A stretch of DNA of 64,000 nt from CAWCKS01 sp963796195 (GTDB lineage Bacteria; Pseudomonadota; Alphaproteobacteria; Rhizobiales; Xanthobacteraceae), in contig CAWCKS010000010.1 in the NCBI GenBank assembly GCA_963796195.1, positions 124,001 through 188,000 on the forward strand, written 5' to 3'. Position 1 is the stretch's first letter. Each line of letters opens with the position of its first letter. Under the pieces are notes generated by a model that saw only the letters and a program-made list of their open reading frames with translations, was not told the origin of the DNA and searched no databases. Both the position numbers and the translations under genes were made by a program. This document shows positions 20,678 through 31,291 of this stretch, piece after piece.

Positions 20678-21859
20678 TTAGGCCTGCCGCATCTGGGCGA
20701 CCACGAGGTCGGCGGCGCGCTCGCTGGGCGACTTGTCGCCAACGGCCATCAGCTTGTCGAGCTTCGCAAAAGCCTCGAGCTGGCGTTGCCGCGCTCCGCC
20801 GTTGCTGAGCACTTCTGCAACCGCCGGCGCAAGCTGCTCGGCCGTGCAGGCCTGCTGCAGGAATTCCGGAACGACACTGGCGCCAATGACGAGATTGGCG
20901 AGGATCACCGTCGGCACTCTGATCACGCGCCGGGCAATCGCCGCCTCCCACCCCGACACGCGGTAGAACGCCACCATCGGCACGCCCGCCAGCGCAAGTT
21001 CGAGCGTCGATGTTCCTGACTTCGTCAGCGCCGCGCGCGCGATCCGCGTCGCCGCCAGTCGTTCGGCGTCGCCGATCGCAAGCCGTGGCGTAACCGGCCA
21101 GGCAGCACTCTTCTCGCGCACGAGACCAGCAAGATGCGGCAGCGTCGGGATCACCGGTTCGAACGCAACACCTTGCGCCTTGAGCCGGGCGAGCGTGTCG
21201 CCCAGCACATCCATGTGGTGGCGGATTTCGCCGCGCCGGCTGCCGGGCAGAACCAGCAGCACCGGCGAAGCGCTGTCGCGCCGTTTCCGTTCCTCCTCAT
21301 TGGGCCGCAGTGTCTCAACCTGCTGCAGCAGCGGATGGCCGACATAGCTGCAGGGTGGGCCGCCCAGGCGCTCATGGACCTCAGGCTCGAACGGCAGCAG
21401 CGCGAGCAGATGATCGACATAGCGGCGCATCGCGCGGGCTCGGCCCGGTCGCCACGCCCAGACTGTGGGCGAGACGTAGTCGACGATCGGGATCGACGGA
21501 TCGCGCGCCCGGACCCGCCGCGCCACCCGATGGGTGAAATCCGGGCTGTCGATGATCACGAGCACGTCGGGCCGATCACGCAGCACGGCATCCCCGACCT
21601 CGCGAATACGCCGCAGGATTTTCGGGATCCCGCGGGGCAGCGCGGCAAATCCCATGATCGAGAGCTCCTCGATCGGCACCAGCAATTCCATACCCGCGGC
21701 CGCCATGTCGGCGCCGCCGACGCCAACAAAGCGCACCTTGCCCCTCAGGCGCGTGCGCAGCGCCTCGATCAGCGCAGCGCCGAGCCGATCGCCTGAGGTC
21801 TCCGCCGCGACCAGAAAGATTGTCCTCGGCGCGCGCTCCGCTGTGACGTCCGAGGTCAT
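20678..21859 (-). CDS. lpxB: Lipid-A-disaccharide synthase
   Basis: GT19-family glycosyltransferase at the inner face of the inner membrane; joins UDP-diacylglucosamine with lipid X to make the lipid A disaccharide. The N-terminus shows IFLVAAETSGDRLGAALI and FVGVGGADMAAAGMELL, the usual opening, with LLVLPGSRRGEIRHH in the nucleotide-binding half and AALTKSGTSTLELALAGVPM near residue 290. 393 residues, intact. Its start overlaps the lpxI stop by 4 bases (ATGA), so translation is coupled. It is the last gene of the cluster that begins at rpsB. Confidence 0.96.
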   Translation of the reverse strand: MTSDVTAERAPRTIFLVAAETSGDRLGAALIEALRTRLRGKVRFVGVGGADMAAAGMELLVPIEELSIMGFAALPRGIPKILRRIREVGDAVLRDRPDVLVIIDSPDFTHRVARRVRARDPSIPIVDYVSPTVWAWRPGRARAMRRYVDHLLALLPFEPEVHERLGGPPCSYVGHPLLQQVETLRPNEEERKRRDSASPVLLVLPGSRRGEIRHHMDVLGDTLARLKAQGVAFEPVIPTLPHLAGLVREKSAAWPVTPRLAIGDAERLAATRIARAALTKSGTSTLELALAGVPMVAFYRVSGWEAAIARRVIRVPTVILANLVIGASVVPEFLQQACTAEQLAPAVAEVLSNGGARQRQLEAFAKLDKLMAVGDKSPSERAADLVVAQMRQA

Positions 21860-22710
21860 GCGGGAACGCCGACCACGAACAGTTCGTTACGGTCGGCCGC
21901 TGCGATGACAGCCTCCGGCTCGACCAGCAGTGTTTGGCCGGCGACGACGGCAATGCCGGCCAGCTGCGCCTGGGCAGCGCCAGAGACCGTGGTCGGGCCA
22001 AGCGCGGGCATGTCCAGGCGCAACTCCTGCCCGGTCTTCGGCGCCTTCACCAGCACACCCCGGCCGGCCGGCACGCGGATACGTCGCGTCTCGCGCAGGC
22101 GGGCGACGCGCTGAAGCAGCGCATCAGTTCCTTCAATATCCTCCAGTGCCACCACGTGCTGGTCGATCACGACCGCAGCCTGGCCGACATCAAATGCGCT
22201 CATTGCCGCCAGCGCAGCCCGCCCCTTCCTGATGTCGCGCAATGCGGCGTCGTCGGGCTTGCGTCGGGTCAGCCCCCCTTCCGGCATCGTGAGCTCTGGC
22301 GCGACCTCGTTGACGCCGACCAGCCTGAAGCCGTTGTCGGCAAAGATGCGGGCGACGCTGGTCAACAAATGATCGTCGCCGCCGCGAAAGGCGCGGACCA
22401 GCGTTGGCATCATGCGAATGGTCTGCCAATCAAGCCGCAGCTCAGACAGCGCGGGCCGGACCAGCGATCCGACCGGGACGACGTCGAGGCATTGCTCGTG
22501 GCGGAGCAAGTTGGTCAGGCGGCCGATCTGGCCAAGAGCGACCCAATGATGGGCACGCCCTTCCACGGTCGCAGGATCGCAAAAGCCCTTGATGGCGAAC
22601 ACCACGGCGCGCCGTCCTCGTGCCTCCAGCGAGTGCGCGACTGCCGACGGAAGCGCCCCGCCGCCGGCCACGATGCCGACAGCTGCATCGCTCTCGCTTG
22701 GCTCGCTCAT
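21856..22710 (-). CDS. lpxI: UDP-2,3-diacylglucosamine pyrophosphatase LpxI
   Basis: Hydrolyses UDP-2,3-diacylglucosamine to lipid X and UMP; LpxI replaces the unrelated LpxH in alphaproteobacteria. The 284-residue product starts with GIVAGGGALPSAVAHSLE and has the C-terminal domain sequence VLVKAPKTGQELRLDMPALG with TVSGAAQAQLAGIAVVAG. Placement between lpxA and lpxB, overlapping both by four bases, confirms the role. The long frame open to 23085 is not real; the ATG at 22710 is chosen from the overlap with the lpxA stop and from family length. Confidence 0.95.
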   Translation of the reverse strand: MSEPSESDAAVGIVAGGGALPSAVAHSLEARGRRAVVFAIKGFCDPATVEGRAHHWVALGQIGRLTNLLRHEQCLDVVPVGSLVRPALSELRLDWQTIRMMPTLVRAFRGGDDHLLTSVARIFADNGFRLVGVNEVAPELTMPEGGLTRRKPDDAALRDIRKGRAALAAMSAFDVGQAAVVIDQHVVALEDIEGTDALLQRVARLRETRRIRVPAGRGVLVKAPKTGQELRLDMPALGPTTVSGAAQAQLAGIAVVAGQTLLVEPEAVIAAADRNELFVVGVPA

Positions 22711-23525
22711 TGCTCCTGCGCGTCGGGATCGGACGCCTGCTTGGCACGCGGCAGACAGAGCGAGCGCTTGCCGCCGGCAAGGAACGCGATGATCTCCGCA
22801 ATCGCCGGATCGGCGGGTGGCTGCACCTGCGCTTCGCTGAGCCGTTCGGCAAGCGTGCCCGGACCGAAGAACAGCGATTGATAGAACGAACGGACGAGGT
22901 GCAGCCGCTGCTTGGTGAACTTGCGCCGCCGCATTCCGACGACGTTCAATCCTTCGAGCGCGGCGTGCTGGCCGGTGACAAAGCCATACGGGATGACATC
23001 GCCGCGGATTCCGCTGGCGCCGGCGACCATCGCCTGCGCGCCGATCCGCACGAACTGATGTACCGCGCTCAAGCCCCCGATCCACACGAAATCACCGACC
23101 TCGCAATGGCCGCCGAGCGTCGCCGAGTTCGCGAAGATCACGTCGTTGCCGACCCTGCAATCGTGACCGACATGACTGTAGGCCATCAGGTAGCAGCGAT
23201 CGCCGACTTGCGTCAGGCCACCGCCGCCCACCGTGCCGGTATTGATGGTGACGAACTCGCGGATGGTGCAACCCTCGCCAATCACGAGCCGCGTCGGCTC
23301 GCCGCGATAGGCAAGCGACTGCGGCGGCGTGCCGACGGATGCGAACGGGTAGATCACGCTGCCCGCGCCGATCGCGGTGTGGCCGGCGACGTTGACATGC
23401 GACAGCAGCCGGCAGCCGGCACCCAGCGCGACGTCCCTGCCGACGATGCAATATGGCCCAACGCTCACGTCATCGCCGATAGTGGCGCCATCCTCGATGC
23501 GGGCGGTCGGGTCGATTCTCGTCAT
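22707..23525 (-). CDS. lpxA: Acyl-ACP--UDP-N-acetylglucosamine O-acyltransferase
   Basis: Puts the first hydroxyacyl chain on UDP-GlcNAc, starting lipid A synthesis; a trimer of left-handed beta helices. The product opens MTRIDPTARIEDGATIGDDV and shows regular hexapeptide repeats, the active-site AYSHVGHDCRVG and VHQFVRIG, then a helical tail. The ATG at 23525 gives 272 residues. A palindromic repeat sits between it and fabZ, so the cluster is interrupted here by about 200 non-coding bases. Confidence 0.96.
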   Translation of the reverse strand: MTRIDPTARIEDGATIGDDVSVGPYCIVGRDVALGAGCRLLSHVNVAGHTAIGAGSVIYPFASVGTPPQSLAYRGEPTRLVIGEGCTIREFVTINTGTVGGGGLTQVGDRCYLMAYSHVGHDCRVGNDVIFANSATLGGHCEVGDFVWIGGLSAVHQFVRIGAQAMVAGASGIRGDVIPYGFVTGQHAALEGLNVVGMRRRKFTKQRLHLVRSFYQSLFFGPGTLAERLSEAQVQPPADPAIAEIIAFLAGGKRSLCLPRAKQASDPDAQEQ

Positions 23526-23548
23526 TCGTTCTCGTTTCAAGCATATTG

Positions 23549-23597
23549 GCGCATGTCCCGGAAAAGTGGGCACCGGTTTTCCGATAAGGACATGCGC
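23549..23597. repeat. Palindromic intergenic repeat, copy 3
   Basis: Perfect 10-bp inverted ends GCGCATGTCC (23549-23558) and GGACATGCGC (23588-23597) around CGGAAAAGTGGGCACCGGTTTT. At 49 bp it is the shortest complete form. Located in the fabZ-lpxA gap. Confidence 0.92.
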
Positions 23598-23726
23598 ACC
23601 TCAGGAACTTGCTCTGCAAATATGCGATTTCGAGCCAGTGATACGGTCATTAAATGTTGCAAAGCATGACGATTAACGAATTTGCGGCGCCTCGCGGCCT
23701 GCGGCGCAACTGCAACGGCCGCGGCG

Positions 23727-24182
23727 CTATCCGCCGAGCATCGCGCCGACTTCGGCCTCGGCAACCAGCTGGCCGGCGACCTTCGCTTCCCCGCGAAACC
23801 ACCACATGTTGCGGCGCTGCGACATCTTGGTCATGTGATACTCGATGGTATCGCCGGGCAGCACGGGCTTGCGAAACTTGGCCTTGTCGATCGTCATGAA
23901 ATAGACGCTGCGCTTCTCCGACGGCACCTTGCCAGACAGGATGCAAATCACGCCCGCGGTCTGCGCCATGCCCTCGATCATCAGCACGCCGGGAAACACC
24001 GGCCGCTCTGGAAAATGGCCCTGGAATTGCGGCTCGTTGAACGTGACATTCTTGACGCCGACGGCGAAGTCGTCGCCGCGGATCGAATGCACGCGGTCGA
24101 TCATTAGAAACGGATACCGGTGCGGCAACGCCTTCAGGACGAGAGCGATATCGGCCGCCTCGAGTTTCTCCGGCGGGTTCAT
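23727..24182 (-). CDS. fabZ: 3-hydroxyacyl-ACP dehydratase FabZ
   Basis: Dehydrates 3-hydroxyacyl-ACP in type II fatty acid synthesis; here it also competes with LpxA/LpxD for hydroxyacyl chains. The hot-dog fold signature is clear: LPHRYPFLMIDRV with the catalytic His and FPERPVFPGVLMIEGMAQTAG with the catalytic Glu. 151 residues. Its ATG overlaps the lpxD stop by four bases, showing coupling. Confidence 0.96.
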   Translation of the reverse strand: MNPPEKLEAADIALVLKALPHRYPFLMIDRVHSIRGDDFAVGVKNVTFNEPQFQGHFPERPVFPGVLMIEGMAQTAGVICILSGKVPSEKRSVYFMTIDKAKFRKPVLPGDTIEYHMTKMSQRRNMWWFRGEAKVAGQLVAEAEVGAMLGG

Positions 24183-25279
24183 GTGCCCTGCCCTGTCTGA
24201 TCCAGATCTTTCTGATTCAACTCCTTGTCCCCCTCGCGAGTCCCCTTCGCCAGGCGCTCGATCAGCATCATCTCACGGAACCACTGTTTTACGGGTTTCG
24301 CCGGCGTGCCGCCGTATTTTGCCCCGGGCGGCACGTCACCATGCACGATGCTGGTCGCCGCGATCTGCGCGCCGTCCCCGATGGTGACGTGGTTGTTCGT
24401 CCCCACCCGTGCGCCAAGCGCGACACCATCGCCGATGGTCGTACTGCCCGACAGCCCAACCTGGCTGACAATGATGCAGTGTCGACCGATGGTGACGTTA
24501 TGGGCGATCTGGACGAGATTGTCGATCTTGGTGCCTTCGCCGATCACGGTGTCACGGAGCGCCCCGCGGTCGATGGTCGTGTTGGCACCGATCTCGACGT
24601 CACTTTGAACGATCACGCGCCCGGTCTGCGGGATCTTGATGTGCCCCTTAGGTCCCGGCACGAAGCCGTAGCCGTCCTGGCCGATACGACAGCCGGGATG
24701 AACGATCACGTTGTTGCCAAGCATGCTGCAGATGATGGTCGCATGGGGACCGATGCTGCACGATCGGCCGATGGTCACATTGGGACCGATCACGGCGCCG
24801 GCGCAGATGACAGTGTCCTGACCGATTTGCGCACCCGCGCCGATCACGGCCAAAGGATCGACAATGACGCCGTCCTCGAGACGCGCGGTCGGGTGGACCA
24901 CCGCCTGCGCCGACACGTCAGCGTCCTGAAAGATCGATGCCGGGCGCAGTGCGTCGGGATGCGCCATGCGGGCCACGGTCACAAACGCGCGGTAGGGGTC
25001 GGCGACGCGCAGCGCAGCGGTGCGCGCCGGCACGCGTTGCTCCAGCCGCGCGCTGACGAAGCACGCGCCGGCGTGGCAGGTCTCGAGTTGCGGCAGGTAT
25101 TTCGGGCCGTCGACGAAGGTCAGGTGACGCGGGCCGGCCGCATCCAGCACGGCAAGTCCCTCGATGCGGCGTTCAGCCAGCGACAAATCGGCGAGCACGG
25201 CGCCGGTCAGCGCCGCGATCTCGGCGAGCGAAAGCGGCTCTGAGCGCTCAAAGAACAAACGCTGGTCCATTCGCTCCAT
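24179..25279 (-). CDS. lpxD: UDP-3-O-(3-hydroxyacyl)glucosamine N-acyltransferase
   Basis: Adds the N-linked acyl chain in lipid A synthesis. The N-terminal uridine-binding domain (residues 1-100, ISLAEIAALTG-like opening) precedes a long run of hexapeptide repeats and the active-site VQIAHNVTIGRHCIIVSQVG. 366 residues from the ATG at 25279; a second ATG at 25270 is equally possible and has a closer GGAG. It follows bamA after 9 bases, the standard gammaproteobacterial and alphaproteobacterial order. Confidence 0.95.
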   Translation of the reverse strand: MERMDQRLFFERSEPLSLAEIAALTGAVLADLSLAERRIEGLAVLDAAGPRHLTFVDGPKYLPQLETCHAGACFVSARLEQRVPARTAALRVADPYRAFVTVARMAHPDALRPASIFQDADVSAQAVVHPTARLEDGVIVDPLAVIGAGAQIGQDTVICAGAVIGPNVTIGRSCSIGPHATIICSMLGNNVIVHPGCRIGQDGYGFVPGPKGHIKIPQTGRVIVQSDVEIGANTTIDRGALRDTVIGEGTKIDNLVQIAHNVTIGRHCIIVSQVGLSGSTTIGDGVALGARVGTNNHVTIGDGAQIAATSIVHGDVPPGAKYGGTPAKPVKQWFREMMLIERLAKGTREGDKELNQKDLDQTGQGT

Positions 25280-25288
25280 AAACCATCG

Positions 25289-27833
25289 TCAGAAGCTCGT
25301 TCCACCTCCGAAGCGGAACCACTGCTTACGATCATAGCTGGCTTTTGTGAGCGGGAACGCAAAATCAAAGCGCAACGGGCCAAATGGCGAGGACCATATC
25401 AGGCCGGCGCCAACCGAACTGCGGATGATCATGTTGTTGCTCGACGGGACCAGGCATTCGTTGGTGACGTTCCAGCACCTCGTGGTCACGCCGGCGAACG
25501 TCGGTCCGGCCGTCAGTGTTCCGGGATCCCAATCCCACACCGAGCCAGCATCGGCGAACAGCGAACCCCTCAGGCCGATCTCTTTCGGCAGGAACCAGAA
25601 CGGCATCTGCAGTTCGGCGGACGCACCCCAATACTTGGTGCCACCCAGTGCATCGTTGGCGGTGCCGGGCGTCAGGTCGCGCGGACCGAGGCCTGCCGGG
25701 GCGAACCCGCGAACCAGGTTCGGTCCCATCTGGAACTGGTCGAGCATGCGGATCCCACCAGTACCATAGCCGTTGATGATACCGGCCTGGCCGTGGAGTA
25801 GGCCGACGATGTCCGACACCACCGGGAAGTAGTAGCGCAGGTCGCCCGAACTCCTGATGTACTTCACGTTGCCGCCGAGACCGGCGAAATCCTGCCGGAA
25901 GTCGACGAGCAAGCCGCTGGTCGGGTCTTTGACGTTATCGAGCAAATTGTAGGTCAGGCCGTAACCTGCCGCTGACGTCCAGACCGGGCCGGCTGCCAGC
26001 TCTTTCTTCACCGCAAGCGACGTTTCGCCATCGGCATAGCAATCGGTCTGACCGCCAGCGTTTGGCAGCGGGGACGGTGGCGTCGTTCCCGGACTGCTGT
26101 TCAAGCCGTTCGGCGTTCCCGCCGGAGTCGGAAAGGTATTGAGGAAGTCCGGATTGATGTTGTTGCAGTTCATCAACAGGGGGCTGACGCTCACCTCGGA
26201 CTTGGTGATCGTGTAGCGCACCTGCATCGTCAGATCTTCGCGCAGCGCAAAGACGAGGCGCGGTGCAATACCGAATGTCTTGGTGGAGTAGGAGACGTAG
26301 CTCGACGCCAGCTGGGTGCGCTGGAAGACATCCAGCCCCCCTGCGACGCGATATCCAAACATGTACGGCTCGACGAGCGAGAACGTGTAGCCGCGGCTGC
26401 GCTGTCCCCACGACACGCCGGCCTTGGCGTAGAGACCGGTACCGAGCAGGTTGCGCTCCGAAATACTCACATCGGCGATGAAGCCGTCCGACGTCGAGTA
26501 ACCGCCGGAGACCGAGAAGTCACCCGTCGACTTCTCTTCGACGTCGACGTTGAGGATGATCCGATCGGGCGACGACCCCGGCTCGTTGGTGATCTTGACG
26601 CTCTTGAAGTAGTCGAGGTTTTTCAAACGTCGTTCGGCCCGATCGACGAGCGCGCGGTTGTAGGCGTCGCCTTCGCCGATGTCGAACTCGCGGCGGATCA
26701 CGTAGTCGCGCGTGCGCGTGTTGCCGCGAACGTTGATCCGCTCGATGTAGGTCCGCTGCCCTTCGTCGATCAGGAGCGTGATCGCGACCGTGTGATTTTC
26801 GAAGTTGCGGTCGCCCTGTGGGCGCACGCTGGCAAAGGCGTAACCGCGCCGCGACGCCTCGACGGTGATGTCCTCGACCGATTTCTCGAGCGCCTCGGCG
26901 TTATAGACCGAGCCGACACCCATCCGCAGGTACGACGCGCAGGCCGCTCGGATCGAGGGTGCGGATATTCGAGCGGATGTCGATTGAGCCCACCCGGTAT
27001 TGCTGGCCTTCCTCGATCTTGAAGGTGACGAGGAAGCCCTTTTTCTCGGGATCATATTCGGACAGCACCGCAACGACCTGAACGTCGGCATAGCCGTTCT
27101 TCAGATAGAAGCGGCGAATCAAATCGCGGTCGGCCTCGACGCGGTCGGCGTCATAGACGTCGGCCGAGCTCAGGAACGACAGCAGGTTGCTTTCGCGTGT
27201 CTTGATGACGTCCTTCAAGCGATAGGACGAGTAGGCATTGTTGCCGACGAACTCGATCTCCTTGACGCCGGTCTTGGAGCCCTCGGTGATCTCGAAGATC
27301 AGGTCGACACGGTTATTCGGTTGATCGATGAGCTCCGGCACGACTTTGACGTCGTAGCGGCCCATGTGGTGGTAGATGTCGGTGATGCGCTGGACGTCCG
27401 ATTGCACCAGCGGCCGCGACAGGCTGCCGCGCGGCTTCGACTGGACTTCGGTGGAAAGCTGCTCGTCCTTGACCTTCCTGTTGCCTTCAAACAGCACGCG
27501 CCCGATCACCGGGTTCTCGACCACGGTGACGAGCAGGTGGCCGCCACGCTGGCCAAGCTTCACGTCCTGGAACAGGCCGGTCTCGTAAAGCGCGCGCAGG
27601 CCGTCGTTGATGCGGCCCTGGTCGAGCCGGCCGTCCGGCCCAGCCTTGAAGTAGGACCGAACAGTGTCGGCCTCGACGCGACGGTTACCCTCGACCTCGA
27701 TGGACGCCGCGGTTTGGGCATAGGCCGGCGACACGTCGGCTGCGATCACGGCCAGCCCGGCTGCAAGGGGCGCAGCTAGCGTGATCAGGGCAGCGAGCAG
27801 GCCACCCCGGAGAAGTCCCATTCCAAGTCTCAT
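25289..27833 (-). CDS. bamA: Outer-membrane assembly factor BamA (frame broken near 26937)
   Basis: Central beta-barrel of the BAM machine that inserts outer-membrane proteins. The ATG at 27833 opens with a signal peptide (MRLGMGLLRGGLLAALI, cleavage near AYAQ), followed by POTRA repeats (IEVEGNRRVEADTVRSYF, VVENPVIGRVLFEGNRKVKDEQL, KEIEFVGNNAYSS). The second frame adds the last POTRA and the barrel, including FADAGSVWDWD and the terminal aromatic motif ending WFRFGGGTSF. One surplus base within 26935-26940 separates SNIRTLDPSGLR from SYLRMGVGSVYN. Corrected length is about 847 residues. The preceding frame to 27995 is unlikely to be coding. Confidence 0.94.
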
Positions 27834-28002
27834 GCGCCAAGCGCCCTTAAATCCTACCCAACGCCGACCCGCGCCCCGCGTCTCGACAGAATCCCCATTC
27901 CGCGTCGCTTGTAACGAATTTCCCCCACCCGGCAAACGACCAATACCCCCAGATTCCAATTTCCGGCCAATACGTTGCGTATCGGCCACGCCCACCGAAC
28001 CG

Positions 28003-29157
28003 TTACGACGCAGTCAAGTGAAGAATGTCGTTATAGGTCGCGAAAATCATCAACATCAGCACCAGTGCGAGGCCGATTCTGAACCCCATCTCCTGGGCCC
28101 GCTCTGACAGCGGCCGGCCGCGCACGACCTCGAACGAATAGAACAAAAGATGACCGCCATCGAGCAGCGGGACCGGGAAGAGATTGAGTAGCCCGATCGA
28201 GACCGACAGCACCGCGGCAAGGTTGATCAGATAGTCGATGCCAAGGCTCGCCGCCTGCCCCGATAACTGCGCGATCCGCAAGGGTCCGCCGACCTGGTCG
28301 GCGCCGCCGTGACCGGCAAAAACGCCCCCTAAGAACTTCATCGTCGTCTCCACGATGAACCAGGACTGCTTGGCCCCGAGCCAAAGGCCGGTCAGCGGGT
28401 CGACCTTCTCGTTGGCCATCTCGGAGGGCGCGGTGCCGCGCCGGATGCCGAGCACACCGATCTTGTGAGCGTTGCCAAAACTGTCCTTCACCTCGCTCAG
28501 GGCCGGCGTGCCGTGCAGCGTGACCTGCGAAGCGCCGCGTTTCACCGTGAAAGTGAGATTCTCGCCGGCGCTCGTCGAGACAATGCGCTGCATGTCGGCA
28601 AAATTCTCGATCGCGTTGCCGTCGATCGCGGTCACGACGTCGCCAGGCTGGAATCCGGCGGCCGCTGCGGCGCTGTCAGCCGTCACCTCGTCAACACGGG
28701 CGCTGGCGTTCGGCTTGCCGATGAACGTGAAGAGAGCTGCGAAGATGACGATCGCGAGGATGAAGTTTGCGATCGGTCCGGCGGCGACGATGGCAGCGCG
28801 CGCAAAAACGTTCTTGTGGTGGAATGAGACCTTCTTGTCGTCCTCCGACATCGCCGACAGCGATTCCGCAGACGGCGCGCTTGCTTCATTCTCGTCGCCG
28901 AAGAATTTCACGTAGCCGCCGAGCGGCACAGCCGAGATCTTCCAGCGCGTTCCCTTGGCGTCGTTGAAACCCAAAAGCTCCGGGCCGAACCCGAGCGAGA
29001 ACGTTAACACTTTCACGCCGGTCCAGCGTGCGACCAGAAAGTGGCCGAGCTCGTGGAAGAAAACGACGATGGTCAGAACGAACAGAAAGGGAACGATGTA
29101 ACCGATCAGGCCATGGCCTATCGCATTGATTCCGTGAGTAAAAATCTCAGCCATCAC
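28003..29157 (-). CDS. rseP: Site-2 intramembrane metalloprotease RseP
   Basis: Zinc protease of the inner membrane that cleaves membrane-spanning anti-sigma factors or signal-peptide remnants. Zinc ligands are visible in VVFFHELGHFLVARWTGVKV (HExxH near residue 36) and in the NLFPVPLLDGGHLLF motif near residue 330. One PDZ domain lies between (VTADSAAAAAGFQPGDVV). Four transmembrane segments, 384 residues. Gene order dxr-rseP-bamA is conserved. Alternative ATG one codon in. Confidence 0.95.
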   Translation of the reverse strand: MMAEIFTHGINAIGHGLIGYIVPFLFVLTIVVFFHELGHFLVARWTGVKVLTFSLGFGPELLGFNDAKGTRWKISAVPLGGYVKFFGDENEASAPSAESLSAMSEDDKKVSFHHKNVFARAAIVAAGPIANFILAIVIFAALFTFIGKPNASARVDEVTADSAAAAAGFQPGDVVTAIDGNAIENFADMQRIVSTSAGENLTFTVKRGASQVTLHGTPALSEVKDSFGNAHKIGVLGIRRGTAPSEMANEKVDPLTGLWLGAKQSWFIVETTMKFLGGVFAGHGGADQVGGPLRIAQLSGQAASLGIDYLINLAAVLSVSIGLLNLFPVPLLDGGHLLFYSFEVVRGRPLSERAQEMGFRIGLALVLMLMIFATYNDILHLTAS

Positions 29158-29197
29158 TTACCCGTCCGCGAGCCATCTGGCGCGCCCCAACAAACAA

Positions 29198-30424
29198 CTA
29201 GGATGCCTTTGCGGCAATTTCAGGCAAGAGGGACTTCGCTAAATTTCGAGCGTTATGGTCAACGCTGATGGCGTCATCGGCGGAGTCCAGCGGCGCCAGA
29301 TTTCCCATCCTGATCCACCGGTCCAGCGTGGCCTCGACCAAGCGCGCGATCGCGCCGAATCGGATTTGCCGTGAAGCAAACGCTGCGACCGCGATTTCGT
29401 TCGCCGCGTTGTAGACTGTGGTTGCGCCGCGCCCGGTACGTAGCGAGTCATAGGCGAGTCGCAGCGCCGGGAATCGGTCAAAGTCCGGCGCCTCGAACGT
29501 CAGCTGGCCAATTTTGGCGAGATCGAGCGGCTTGGCGGGTCCCTCGATCCGGTCCGGCCAACCAAGGCAGTGCGCAATCGGCGTACGCATGTCGGGCGCG
29601 CCGAGTTGGGCGACCACCGAGCGATCGGAAAACTCCACCATGCCGTGGATGATCGACTGCGGATGCACCAGCACGTCGATTTCGTCTGGCGTGAGCGCAA
29701 ACAGATAGGACGCTTCGATCACCTCGAGGCCCTTGTTCATCATCGAAGCCGAATCGATCGTGATCTTCTGCCCCATGCTCCAGTTCGGATGCTTTAGGGC
29801 CTGCTCCAGCGTGGCGTTTTCGATGTCGGCTTTCGACCAGGTGCGAAAAGGCCCGCCGGATGCGGTGATGATGACCCGCGTCAGCTCTTCGCGATTGCCT
29901 GAGCTGAGCGCCTGAAACAGCGCGTTGTGCTCGGAATCCGCAGGCAGCACGCTGGCGCCGGCTGCCGCTGCGCGCCGCATGAAGATATCGCCGGCGCAAA
30001 CAAGGCATTCCTTGTTGGCGAGCGCGATCGTGGTGCCGCGATCGACCGCGGCGAGCGCCGGCTTCAAGCCCGCGGCACCGCTGACCGCGGCCATGATCCA
30101 GTCGGCCGGCCGCGAGGCCGCTTCGATCACCGCGCTCTCGCCGGCCCCGCACGCGATACCCGTGCCCGCAAGCGCCTCGCGCAGTTCGCCAAGCTTTGCG
30201 GCATCGGCGACGGCGGCGAAGCGCACGTCGAACTCGCGCGCGAGCTTCGCCAGCGCCTGCACATTGGAATTCGCGGTGATCGCCTCGACGCGATAGCGGT
30301 CGCCCCCGCGACGGATCAGATCCATCGTGCTGTCGCCGATCGAGCCGGTCGCGCCAAGCACGCTGACGACGCGCGCAGCCGAGGGTTTGCCGTTCAGTTT
30401 TCGGAGCGGAACCGCGCTCATCAA
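29198..30424 (-). CDS. dxr: 1-deoxy-D-xylulose-5-phosphate reductoisomerase
   Basis: NADPH-dependent second step of the MEP isoprenoid pathway. Motifs in order: nucleotide-binding VLGATGSIGDSTMDLI, ALANKECLVCAG, metal and substrate residues in LPADSEHNALFQAL and ITASGGPFRTW, and HPNWSMGQKITIDSASMMNKGLEVIEA-type active-site helix (split here by position: about residues 205-235). 408 residues, intact. It starts four bases after the corrected cdsA stop, supplying isoprenyl units for UppS in the same cluster. Confidence 0.96.
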   Translation of the reverse strand: MMSAVPLRKLNGKPSAARVVSVLGATGSIGDSTMDLIRRGGDRYRVEAITANSNVQALAKLAREFDVRFAAVADAAKLGELREALAGTGIACGAGESAVIEAASRPADWIMAAVSGAAGLKPALAAVDRGTTIALANKECLVCAGDIFMRRAAAAGASVLPADSEHNALFQALSSGNREELTRVIITASGGPFRTWSKADIENATLEQALKHPNWSMGQKITIDSASMMNKGLEVIEASYLFALTPDEIDVLVHPQSIIHGMVEFSDRSVVAQLGAPDMRTPIAHCLGWPDRIEGPAKPLDLAKIGQLTFEAPDFDRFPALRLAYDSLRTGRGATTVYNAANEIAVAAFASRQIRFGAIARLVEATLDRWIRMGNLAPLDSADDAISVDHNARNLAKSLLPEIAAKAS

Positions 30425-30428
30425 AATC

Positions 30429-31290
30429 TCACCAGATCAAAAGGCCGTGGCCGACTGCATCGGTACCGCTTCGGACCGCCCCGATCAATGCTGCGGCAAC
30501 GACTGCCGCGACCAGGCCGTCCAGCCGGTCCAGTAGCCCGCCATGGCCCGGAATTAAGTGACTTGAGTCCTTGACGCCAAAATGCCGTTTCACCGCCGAT
30601 TTCAAGGAGATCGCCCAATTGCGCGATGATCGACAGCGCAACACCCAGGATCGCCAATGGCAGAACCTCGCCAAAGCCGAGCCAGGCGTAAACCATGGCG
30701 AAAACGAGGCTGCCCAGCGTTGAGCCGATCGCGCCGGCCCAGGTCTTGTTCGGGGAAACACGGACCCAAAGTTTTGGCCCGCCAAAACCGCGGCCGGCGA
30801 AGTAGCCGAGGATGTCGGTGAGCCAGACGATCAGCAAAACGAACATCAGCGCCGCGAACCCATGCTCCCCGTCCTGGCGAATGAGGATGGCCGCGAGCAG
30901 CGCGGAGCCGGCATAGACCATGCCAGCCGGCGCCCACACCCGCGCCTCCGGCACGGTGAAAGTTGCGATCGCCATCACGCCGGCGCCAATGCAGAACACC
31001 GCCATGCCGACATCGTGCAGGTTCAGCGCGGCGGAGATCATGACCAGCGCAAACACGCCGGTGCCGAGCACGGACGTTTGCGCGCCCTTGACCAGCATCT
31101 GCCATTCGATGAACAGGCCGGCTGCGCCAAGCGTTGCGAGCGCCATCCAGAACGGCCCGCCGGCATAGGCCGCGCCGACCGCGAGCGGCACCAGCACGAC
31201 CGCGGCAATCACGCGCATCAGCAGATTGGAATGTCGGCCAGATCTCGCGTGGGGAGGCGTCGCGTCCGGAGCTGTGGCCGGGCCGCTCAT
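30429..31290 (-). CDS. cdsA: Phosphatidate cytidylyltransferase (frame broken at 30600)
   Basis: Makes CDP-diacylglycerol from phosphatidate and CTP, the branch point for phospholipids. Eight or so hydrophobic helices are visible in the first frame. The family signature near the C-terminus is split: the first frame ends at AQLGDLLE, and dropping one A from the AAA at 30600-30602 continues as SAVKRHFGVKDSSHLIPGHGG then LLDRLDG, the exact CdsA signature, ending at the TGA at 30429. Corrected length about 286 residues. The ATG lies one base from the uppS stop. Confidence 0.94.
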
Positions 31291-31291
31291 G